Below are positions 12,901 through 24,900 of a stretch of DNA of 64,000 nucleotides, piece by piece. Position 1 is the first letter of the stretch, and every line of letters begins with the position of its first letter. The notes under the pieces are model-generated. The model made no database searches and was not told where the DNA came from. It saw only the letters and a list, made by a program, of their open reading frames with translations. The position numbers and the translations under genes are program-made. This DNA is from Chrysemys picta bellii (taxonomy: Eukaryota; Chordata; Testudines; Emydidae), in NCBI RefSeq assembly GCF_011386835.1, contig NC_088795.1, positions 118,003,434 through 118,067,433 on the forward strand. The letters run 5' to 3'.

Positions 12901-15900
12901 GCTAATTCTGATACCGTAGCCTTTAGGGAGCATGAACCCATGTCACAGGTTACTATGGTTTAAGATACCATTGGCAATATCAACTCATCAATAATATAAA
13001 GACTACACTGCTCAGTAATGTTCTGTACTCTGTACAGTGTTAGTAAATGCTGCTGACTATTGTTTCAAAGCTCATTCCTTACAGATAATGTTGAAGTATT
13101 AGATTACATTTCCTGTATAACAACTTCCTCCCTGCATTATACAATGTGAAAGTATTTGTTTCTGTGTACTGGCTTTGGGTTATATTAGGGGTCTTATTTA
13201 TATAACTGGACAAAAAATATTCACAGAAGATTTGGATCTTAATACTTCCTCAAATAAGAGAAAGCAGTATCTTGAAACTTACCACTGCACATTTCTGAAG
13301 AGTTATCCCATACCCAGAAGACACTGAAATTCTTGGCACATCTTCCGGCTGGGAAGGGAAAAAACAAAAATCTGTGTTGTATATGGACTCATCTCAATAT
13401 AAAACTACAACACAAGTTGTGTAATGTAATGAAGAAAGAGAAAAAGAAGTTAAACTGATTCTCAACCTTGGTGTTTAAGAGCTCTGCCATCCCACCAACG
13501 AATCTTCTTTTATCTGTATATACAAATTTGTTTAAACTATCTACTCCCATATAATTATTAGCCTAAATGACATATGTTCATTATCGGTGACCAGACTTCC
13601 ATGACAAAATGCACAATGTACAGAAACAAATTCATCAAATGGTACAGATGCATTTTATTACTTAGAGAGTTAGAATTTATATGGCATACACTTGACTGTA
13701 CCTGTCACTAAGGTTATAAGGAACTCATGCATTTAGATGTTACTGCTGAAGCTACCGAAGGTGAACATAATCATATGAGACACAATTAGAAACTGTATAC
13801 TAATTAAGTACTAAATTCCCAGTGATAGACTACTGCTGATCTTACTTCTCTTCAACCCTTTCAGATATTAAACATCAACCATCTCTTACTGACCAGCTGC
13901 TGGCTAATGGTAGACTCTCGTTTGAACAAAATCTTCTTTGTCCATGAGGGGATCAAGGCAAACAGTGAATGGATCCCATGAACATCTGGTGCTGCGGAAG
14001 TCAAAAGCAGATCATGGTCTTCATTTGTTCCCTTTAATCCTGTTCCCAGTAATTCTACAGCTGAAAGTGAAAGTAATACTCTACATTAGAACTAAAGCAT
14101 CTGTCTCACAAACTCTAGATCCCACGTGGCAAACACTTGCCACTGTGCATAGCAGTAGCAAAGAGGATTCAACCATTTTAAGAAGAGGTTAGACAAATAC
14201 CTGTTAGGGATGGTCTAAGTTTACTTGGTCCTGCCTCAGCACAGGGGGATGGACTAGATGACCTCATGAGGTCCCTTCCGGCCCTTCATTTCTATGATTG
14301 GGGCCCTATTTTGCTAGACAAACGCAGTATGAGACAATCCCTCCCTGAAGGAGCACGACAAAGCAGGCACAGGGGAAGAAGAAAACCGAGGAACAGAGAG
14401 GTGAAGTGAATTGCCCAAGATCACACAGCAGGTCAGTAGCAGACACAAGAACAGAACTAGGTTTCCTGATTTCCAGTCTAGTGCCGTAACTGCTGACCTT
14501 ACTCCCTCTCATTCCAAAGGAGACAACTTTAATTAGTAGGCTCTGTTCTCAGTGGGAAGTGTGTACAACATTGGAACCAGTGTCACTTTCTGAAATAATT
14601 AAACTATACAATTCATAATAAACTTCGGGCAAAATTCTGCCCTCAGATATGTGCACACAACTCTCACTGGGAGCCCAGAGAAAAGGTTTTGTATGTGCAT
14701 CTCCAAGAGCAGAATTTTGTCATTCAGATTTAAAACAAATTATACCTCAATTAACAGGTTTCAGGCTTAAACCAACTATTAATAATTTCAGCCCACACTA
14801 AGATTTCAGAAAAGCATGAATAATTGAAGAGCTTTATAAACATGAGCTACCTAAATATAAAAAAGCCTTGTGCTTCAAAGACACAGTCTGCCAGTAAACC
14901 ATTAAACATTTAGACTGTATTAAAATGTTTCTAATCGGTGCTTTGTTCTCAAATGAGTTTCCGTTAAATTGTAATACAATCAAATCAAGTGCCCCAATTC
15001 TGTAAAACAGTAATGCCAATATTATTTTATAACATGTTGAAAAAAGATTTGCCTATGATGAATAGTTCAGAAAATATAAACCAAAATAATTTGATAGCAT
15101 TAGTCTATTCAACACAAGTTCTTACAGCACACTCATCACTGTACTATCTAAACATCTTTCATATAGGGATAAGATCCAGTATTACTATGAATGGCTGCTC
15201 ATGCTAAAACGTAGTTTAATCAAACTGGAGCTGATCAGTAAAATTGGAAAATAATTTAAATTAAAAATTTCTAAATTGTTTCCGTTTCCAGGATTTGAAA
15301 TGGACATGTCCCATCTTTTGTGAAATGTTCTCAATATTTTTTACTGAAATTTTTATCAAACTCGTGTTTGAAATTTTTCATTTAAACAAAAAACATGTTT
15401 GCTTTCTGAAAACCTATGGTTTCAGTAAAATTTTTGATAATTTTGAAAATAACTTCCATATGAATTTCGATTAAAACAGTGCTGGAAAATTTTGTGAGAA
15501 GTAGAAGGTTTTCATAATGTCTACAACTTTTTATTAAAAGTTTCATTTTTAATAATGCTGGGTTTTTTTGACAAAAAAATTAATTTGTGTACAAACTTTC
15601 AACCAAAGAAATGTGAAACAAACAGCATATTTTCTGTATATTATATAGGATATTTCTCTGTTGTATTTTGTTGGGATTAGTTATGTTGAATTATGGCCCA
15701 ACTCCAAGTAGTATTTACCACTTGTTATAAGGTTCTGTTTGCACCTCACACCTTTTAGGACTAAGCCCTTAGAAGTGAATTTGGTGACTTAAATCAAAGT
15801 CCTGGTGAGCAGGATTTAAATAAACAATTATGAATACCATAATAATTGAGATGCCAATATAGACTCCAACCCTGAAATAACAGCACACAGATGGACTTCT

Positions 15901-18900
15901 ACACCCATGAGGCAACCCGTTGACTTCATATGTAGAAGTCAAAGCTTATCAGTTGCAAAGGTTGGAACCCTGTTGTGCTCAGGAAGCACTTTATATTGAA
16001 CTGCAAATTAAAAATATTGGAAAACTAAAATAACAATGAAGTCATTGCAATAGGCGAAAGGTTACTCTGAATATTTTGCCATTGAGATTACAATTGAATT
16101 CACTAAATCCCATATATTCATATTATGCACAATATCATATTACCTAGGTGTCAGATACATGAATTATTAAGAAAAATCTTTGCTGTCCAATTACAGACCA
16201 TATTCTCTGCTCCCTTTCCTATGAGTCCAGGGGATAGATATCTAAGAGAAGAATCTGTTAGCCATTTGTAGTCTCTTCCATTTTGGTAATCTATGCGCAA
16301 AGAGGTGGAGCTTACATTTGCAATGACCTCAATTACTGGTCATCATTAGGGACTGAATCTTGGAACTCCACTGTTAAAAGGATTGACTTCTGTAGCTGGC
16401 ATGTGTAGTAGACTTTATCCTCTGATGACCAGCCATTATAGGAGGTGAATGACACACAAAGTAAAGTGGGGCACACTTTTTTTTTTTTTTTTAAAAGGAA
16501 AGCTGAAATGGAGGCAGCTATTAGTCACAAAAATAAACACAGTAATCTGGAATTTAAGAGGTTGAGCTATAATCTGGCAAGCAGTGGGTGCAGAATCCCA
16601 GAAGTCCATTCTTTGACATTCATATACCTCTGCACCACATCTAAATTCATACAAACCATACTGGTGTTGTCAGTGTCAGAATTACAGCAGATTGTAAGAC
16701 ATGGCATGGGCCATGTCAGGGCCTGGGCCATGTCTTAGGTGTAAAGTGCCAAGCTCAGTGCTGATGTTCAGTTACCAATAGAAAAAATTGTGCATTTTTA
16801 ACAATAAATACAGTAATTCTAATCATTAGCCTTTCCCCCAAAGCTGCATATTTTGAATCTGTAAAGAAATTTGGTATTTGTTTTTCCTAATGAGGCCCAA
16901 CATCAACAAAACTTTCAGTTACCTGGTCTTATTTTTATTTTTCAAAAATGCATTTGTTTACTATATTTGTTTTTTTTCCCCGTTGGAGTTATTGTGTGTC
17001 CTCAAAAGCAGCCCTCACACAAGAACCAATTTAAAGTCCCTTCAATTACACACACCACTGAACAGACAAAGGTAGTAATTTACTGCACTTCAATTTCCAA
17101 CGTTGCCATTAGCTTTTCTTGTTTCAAAGATAAAGATGCTGTGAGAATAAACCAGAGGGTAAGAGGTAGGACAAAACAGAAAAAAATAGGATGCTTTTCA
17201 GCAAAAACTATGATGCTCAATGAGAGCATTATGTTACTACTGCTATGCCCACCCTCTACACCAAACCTGTAGAACCAAGTCCTGAATCCATGCAAGTCAA
17301 CCTGGGTCACCCTGGTCATGCCTGACCCTGGAGGAGAAGGAATGTTCACAATAGCTGAACCTGTTTTTAATGTGCGGAGCCAGGACACACCTTTGCCTCC
17401 TGTCTAGCTTGAAAGAGCTCAGGAAATAGACCATCCCAGGCCCAGTGGGGGGGGTACAACCTGGGCATCATCCATGCTCTGTAGCCACCCTCAAGTAGAG
17501 GCCAACCCAGGAACCGTGGGCTCTCCCCACATTTCCAATTGCCATTGCAGTTGCGGGTCTTGGAGCAAGCGCAGGAGACTCCCCTGCAACTAGCAATGAC
17601 AGACTCCAGGGCTGCTGCTAACTTTATACATGTTAAGGCAGCCCAAACCCTGCCAAAACCCACACCGGACCTGGTGGATGCAATTGATGGGTTATCCCTA
17701 TCATCAGGACTGGTGACCTAAGAGACAGTCCCCTTAGAGGCCGAAATGGAAGGGCATCAGGAATTAGTATGTTTTGATGCGATCTGCTCGCCATTCTTTC
17801 CAATAATTCTTGGCAGTCCTTGGTTGGAGCTGCATTCCCAGTGGATCTCCTGGTGCCGGAGGAGCATTAGCTTCTCCTCCGAATATTGCCAGATAGCTTG
17901 CCTCCAACAAATCGACCAACCCCAAGTGGTCGCATCCATGGTCCCAAGATTGGATAAGACCCTAAGAAGTGAGACCCTGGACCTTGGGGGGTAACCAGAA
18001 GAGAGCAGCCCCAGACCAGAAGCTCAGCCTCCTCGACAAGTACTGAGACTACCTGGGTGTGTTTGAAAACAAAAATGCAGATTCACTATCCCCACACAGG
18101 GACTACATCTGTCCAATAGACCTATAACCCAGGGCAAGGTGCCCTGTGGATGGACAGACACTATTTTTCAAACCAGAGCTGGATCCACTAAGCGTGTATA
18201 GCAGGACAATCTCACAAAGGGCTTCATTCAGAGATCCACTTCTGCAGGGGGGCACTAGTCCTCTTTGTGTGAAAAAAGGATGGGCCACTATGCCTCTGCA
18301 TAGCCTATCATGCATTGACTCAGGTGACTATTCAAATCGGTACCCCCTGCACCTCAAACTGGAATTGCTGGACAGCCAGAATCTTTTCACTTAACTTGAT
18401 CTTTCAGGGGCATATAATTTAGCATGCATAAGGCCTGGGGATGAATTGAAGACAGAGTGATATGGGCACTCTGAATATTTAGTAATGCTGTTTGGCTTAA
18501 CCAATGCCCTCCCAACATGTCAACATTTCATAAACAATGTTCAAGGACATCTACCTTGATGATATATTGGTGTTTTCTGAGAAGCCCTGAGCAGCACTGC
18601 CATAATGTCAGTCTGTCCTGGAGAGACTATGAAAGCTTAGTTTGTATGCCAGACCACCACTGAATGTTTAGGTTATATGGAGCATTCAAATAGATATGCA
18701 GAAGGTGGAAGTCATTCGTAACTGAACAGCACCCCAGACCCACTGAGAACGTCAGTGCTTCCTGGGCTTTGCAAATTTTAATAGTCGATTTATCGCCAAC
18801 AACTGTGAACAAATAGCCCCCAACTTGCCTCCTTCATAAAGCCATTTGATTCACTTGGCTGCCTGAAGCCCAGCTTGCTTTCAACCAGTTCAAGACTGCC

Positions 18901-21900
18901 TTCACCACAGCCCCAGTTCTTGTACACCCTGACCCAACTCACCCATTTATAGTGGAAGCAGATGCATCCAATGTGGCCCTCAGGATGGGACTCTCTCAGT
19001 GACTCAGACCCCAGCCAGTTCTTCACACCTGTGCATTCTACTCTCAAAAAATCATCCCCACAGAGATGAACTATGAAATACTGGACAAGGAGCTGCTCAC
19101 AATCAAAACTGCATTAGAAGAATAGCATCACCAGCTTGAGGGAGCTCAGCACGCAGTACAGGTATTTACTGCCCATAAGAACCTCCAGTACCTCCACAAG
19201 GCCTGAGCTTTGAACCAGAGGCAGCTAAGGTGAGCCATGTTGTTCTTTTGATTCAAGTTTACAATTACCTACCACTTGAGAAACTGAAATGGGAAAACCG
19301 TTACTGTATCACAAAAGGGAAAAGGAGGACCTACTTCTGAGCCCCACTTCCGCAACAATTCAGCAAGATGGCCTCTCCCTTATCCAGTCTGCCTCAAAAG
19401 AAGATTTGCTTGCCACAGTCTATGGTATTAGGAACTAAGATGCACATTTCAGTGAGGGATGGGATGATATATTTTGATGAACGCATAAATGTTTCTCTGA
19501 GGCACCTCTGGCTGGAGGTGCTACAGCTATGCCACGATGCTCCATTGGTGGGTCACTTTGGCTGCCCTACACCTCCTGCGTGGTTGCCCTTTTTTATGGT
19601 GGCCCTGCAGGCTGGCCAAAGCCCAAGCTTACTCAGGATCTGGGTTCTAGACCCTGTTGGATGGGTGGGTCAGAGCCCTGTCAGTTTCCAGTGTAAATGC
19701 AGCTCAAACCACAGACCCAGGTCAGGTCAGCCTAATGCAGTGTGGACACATAAGCACAGTTGTGAGACCCAGGTCCAGCAACTGTAAGCCCTGGTTTAAA
19801 ATGCAGCGTGGATGCTTCAGCCTGGGCTTAGAACGATCAAGTCCAGAAGCCTGGATCTCACAGGCCCAGGTTTACCGTGAAGTGCAGACATAGCTTCAGC
19901 GACTGAGAAACAGAGATGCATCATGTTTTGTTATATTGCAAATGTTATTGTAAAACAAACTTTTTAAAAGCATTTGGCTCCCAGGATTCTCCAGCACTTC
20001 AAGGTTTAGAACAATTGGAAGGGCACTTAAAATGAATACATACCTGTCATACCGAAGCAGTCTCTCTTTTTTTGAATCCGCTGCTTATCTGTAACAACCT
20101 ACAGTTAACACAAAAGAAGAGTGACTATAAATCCAGGACCTTATTTACAAAATACATTTCTAATACTGTTTATTCTAAGTCTCAAACTGGCGATGTGCTT
20201 TACACTAAAGTACAAATTCTGATTTCTGTACTCAAAACTCGTAAGATTATGAGAAGTGGCAGCGACTAATGAATAGTGCACTGGACCTGGGGTCTGCGTT
20301 CTTATGCCTTGGCCCTACCACTGACCTGCTGCATGCCTCTGGGGCAAGTCACTTAACTTATTTCTCTCCTGTCCTTTGTTTAATTTGAGTGTGAGCTTTC
20401 TGGGGCAAGTGTACTCTCTCTTACTATGTATAATAATTAGCCACATGCAGCAAAAAAAACATTTTCCCAACTTTAAAATATTTCTTTAGTGGTGAAACTA
20501 AAAATAAAATAAAATTTTGGACTTTCTGGTGATAATATATTTTTATTGGTTTTCTTCATTAGGCCTTTTATTAATCACAGAGTTAGATCTGTGTTTCTAA
20601 CTACATTCACTATGTTCTCCATGTCACGAAATAATGTGTATATGGTGGGTGAAAGACAATGGGTTACCCAGTATACGTCCAGTTCTTAGGTCATAAGTGG
20701 CACTCCTAAATCTTTCAAAAATATAGAAGCAAAGATAAGTATTGTGGTTAAGTATAAGGAAGATAAACTACATGGTCAGGAAGCATAGTCTAGTGCAGGG
20801 GTGGCCGACCTGAGCCTGAGAAGGAGCCAGAATTTACCAATGCACATCGCCAAAGAGTCAGCCCACATCAACTCCCCCCTCCCCACCCGCAGCACCTTCT
20901 GCAGGCTGGGAGCCCTGCCGATCAGCACCTGCCCCTCCCTCCTGCCCACCGCGATTAGCTGTGGAGGGGAGAGGAGTAAGGGTGCAGCAGGCTCAGGGAA
21001 GGGGGCAGGAAGGGGCAGGGGCCTTGGGGTAAGGCATGGCATGGCCTGGGGTTGAGCAGTGGAAAGTTGGCACCTGTAGCTCCAGCCCCCAAGTCAGCAC
21101 CTATGCAAGGAGCTGCATATTAACTTCTGAAGAGCCACATGCGGCTCCGGAGCCATAGGTTAGCCACCCCTGGTCTAGTGGTTAAAGCACAATGTTGGAA
21201 GTTAGAAGTTCTGGATTTTATTCCTCCCTCTGCTACATTCAAGTCACTTAGGCCCAAATTTTCAATGTGTTCACTAATTGGGGAGCCTTAGTTTTTGGGT
21301 CCCCTACTTCAGATACCATGCCGGGGCACCACTTAGGGAGGGCCAGGGGGCACTTCCCACCACCCCCAGTTTCATACCAGAGGTTTTCTCATGGTGCATG
21401 CCCCAGCCTGAGCTCTTACCTGCAGCCAGGTCCCCTCCTCTAGGAGCTGGGGTTCTCTGGCTACAGCTCCCGTGCTCAGTTTCCTCTACTGCACTAGAAT
21501 CACCCACCCCGTCCCGTCATCTGCCTTCACCAATCAGCAGCTGAGATGATATAGAGTGACAATCCTCCTAACCAATAGTAGAGTTCTACAGTCCTTTACT
21601 ACATCTGTGTGGGGCTCTAGGGGCATTAGAAACTGACTTTAAACTGGAGTGAAATTGACGCTTTCAAGTCATTGTCACTTCTGTTTATAGGCTAATTACT
21701 TTCCAGAAGACTCTTAAACACCACACTGCAGTGACTGAGTTGCAGTTCTCACAGGAGAATTTTTAAAACCAAACCCCAAGAAAATGCAACATTTTAAAGT
21801 TCAGGAAAAAACAGTCTTGTTTATTATTTAGAGTTTGTATATATGTTTTTTTAAAGTATCATTCTGTGCTTGGACACTGTGCCTCAGTTCTCATTGCTGT

Positions 21901-24900
21901 AAAATGGGAATAATAATACTTGCCTGCCTGCCTGCCATATGGAATTATAAATTTTAGATTGAGATCTGTGGGGCAGGAACAGATCTTAAACCTAACCAGT
22001 GTCCCTTAAGTGACTTGACACAAGACATCAGAACACGTATTACAGCCGGAAATGTATCTCAACTCTGATCCCCATTCTGCTACTCTACCCTCAAAAAATG
22101 CACACTCTCCTAGCTAATGACTTAGACGATGGATAATAAGACTGTTCATTGACATATCTTGTATATCCAGCCTGCCAAAAATAAATGTGGGATTTTCTTT
22201 AAAGTCCAGTTGTGGTCAGAAAAGCAGCTCTGTAAAAAACATCACCACAATCAAATACATACTTTCTCTGTTTCAAGTCAAATCTGTTTATTTTATGGAT
22301 ACAAACATGTTTTTACTCTCAGTGGTGCAGGAACCAATATCAGTCAAGAAAAACAAGCTGTATTCTGTCTGGTCGCATACATCAACAGAATTATTCAATG
22401 CACTATTGATGAAGATGAAAGAAGCAGAAAGAACTCAATTTGCCTTTCAGGGTTAAGCAAGGGCAGGAATTCAAAAATCTTTCTTGTTAATTGATCAAAT
22501 TTAATCTGGAGTCAGAGGACAAATAGCTATGGGAAAGCAGTATTTAAATAGTAAATAAAATATTTAAACATTAAGTAAACATAAAATTTCAAAGTATTAT
22601 ATTAATCTGTAAACATGAGTTAAAAGGAGATAAACTAAGATGAACTAAAATTAATTTAAAAACAAAGGTTCATTTTTAAATACATTCTAACCAGTATGCC
22701 ATTCTTCTGTGGTCTCATTTGAGATTTACAGTAGATACTTAGTATCAGAGGGGTAGCCGTGTTAGTCTGAATCTGTAAAAGCAGCAAAGAGTCCTGTGGC
22801 ACCTTTCAGACTAACAGACGTATTGGAGCATGAGCTTTCGTGGGTGAATACCCACTTCGTCGGATGCATGACGATACCTAGTTCCTGGCAGAGATGTCTA
22901 TACTTCTGTAAAATGTCTTTCGTATAACGCTAGTTGTCAAATGTGAGTTAAAGTGATCTGTGTGGTTACAAATGTAATCCACAGTTTCAGTGTACAATAA
23001 AAATATTAACTACAAAAATGAGTTTATGAAAGTCAGTAAACTGAAGTTAAAATAGAGATCTGTGTTTTGGTGACTCAGAAAATGATTTCCTGGTATGCAG
23101 TGGCATTGGAATAATTAGTATAGCAGGGGTGCTAAAAGCCATTGAACAAAACTGTAAACCCTGTATATGACTTCAAGTCAAAGGGTGCTGCCGCCCCCCA
23201 GCACCCCTAGTTCCAGCACCCTTGTGGAATGTGATTTCCTTATATGTAATCATTGATTTTTTTTCCCCTGGCAAATGATGGTTTTGTCAGGGCTGAGTGG
23301 TTAGATTTGGAGTGGAGGCTAATATATTGAGGATCTAAATTGTAAGAATAAATCAAAAATAAGAAATATGTAGACTCTTAAATAAAACTTACTCACATCT
23401 CTGCATACAGAACAGAAGTTCAGCTCTCAGGACTATTTTCCACTCCCCCATTAACAGAGCAAATGGAAGAGTGCACACAAATTAAAAATCTGACAACCTC
23501 ACAGAGGATGGGTTGAGGTGACTCTTGATTTAGGTAATACTATCCTGCTTTCCAGAAGAATAAACTGACGCACAGATATTAAGTCTGACAATGGCCTTGT
23601 CTGCACTAATTCACCCAGTGCTAAAGCTGGCTATTTCCATAGTAAGGAATTGTAGAAGTTCCCCACCGGAGCTACCACCATTATAACTGGGAGTCCTGAT
23701 GCAGACAAGGTGCTACCAACCTCTATTATCATCAGATTTAAAGACATATCTACACAGCAAAAGCTGGACATGGGCTTGTCCGTTCAACCTGAATCCAGCT
23801 AGCATGGGTAACAAAAGAAGCGAAGACAGCACAGCACAGGCTTCAGAATGGACTAGTAAGCCAAGTATGCACCAAAAGTCCATACCAGACTTGCACTACC
23901 CGTGCTGAAGCCTGGCTGTGCTGCCTTCACTGCTATCATTACCTAGGCTGGGCTGGATTCAAGCTACCTCACAGTTAACCCATGCACAGCTTTTTCTGTG
24001 TAGACACATGACTGACAGTGGTAAAAATACAGACAAACCAAGTATTTTTCTGTCCTTGTTGATGAAGCTAAAGATGCACCAAAAAAAGAACAGCTGTGTC
24101 TCCTTTTACGCTTCTGTGGAAAAGGAATCAATTCAGGAAAGAGCTCAGGGCTGCTTCCACGTAGAAAATCTAAATGCCGGATCTGTCTCAAAAATGATTA
24201 TTGAAGAACTACAGCATTTGAAGCTCGATATTAATTACATTTTTGCCCAGTGCTACGATGGAGCTTCTGTGCTGAGTGGGCATTTAAAAGACATACAAGC
24301 TCGAATTCAGGAAAGGATTACACATGCCATTTATGGGAAATGCTGTCCTCACAGGCTTAATCTTGTTACTGCAGACACATGCTCCAGCATCACCCAGTGT
24401 CAGGGAGTCTTTACATTTGCTCAGGCATTGTACATCTTCTTTAGCAGTAGTTACAAGTACCGGGAACCATTTGTTAAGGCACAGCAGGAGCTAGGCCAGA
24501 AGGTACTTGAACTAGGTAGATTATGTGAAACTCACTGGTGTGACTCCCTTTGGAAATAACATGCAAGACTGGCACTGTAGTGGAAATACTGGAAGCCATT
24601 TCAGTTCAGAGCTGATGGACCATCAGTTAACATTGCAAAGGGCTTGATGACAAAGATAAAGAGCTATTCCTTTATGTTGAGGCTCTTGGTTTGGGAAAGA
24701 ATATTCAAGATTTTGCACAGGGCTTTAGAAGAACTGCAAAATGAAAACCTGAATTTATTAAGTGCCATGGAATTAGTAGCAAGCAATGTTGCTGCTCTTC
24801 CAATAAATGAGAACATCTCAAAGCAAATGGAAGGAGATGTGTGATGAAGCTGAAATCATTGCCAAAGAACTTGAAATTGATATTCCGTGTCTGTCAATCG

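Noticed and set aside
22404..22450. Minus-strand peptide [12 protein letters not shown] resembling the human EVC2 VFIPLSTS region
   Set aside because: It is the reading of the polypyrimidine tract before the candidate exon at 22402, and it hits a stop at once.
22159..22494. Plus-strand open frames of 89 and 111 codons
   Set aside because: They are antisense to the candidate EVC2 exon, have no recognised domain and no splice support.
23340..23480. Possible EVC2 exon with donor GTGAGTAAG on the minus strand
   Set aside because: No reading phase both stays open and fits exon 1 and the exon at 22303-22402, and the peptide lacks the expected cysteine pattern.
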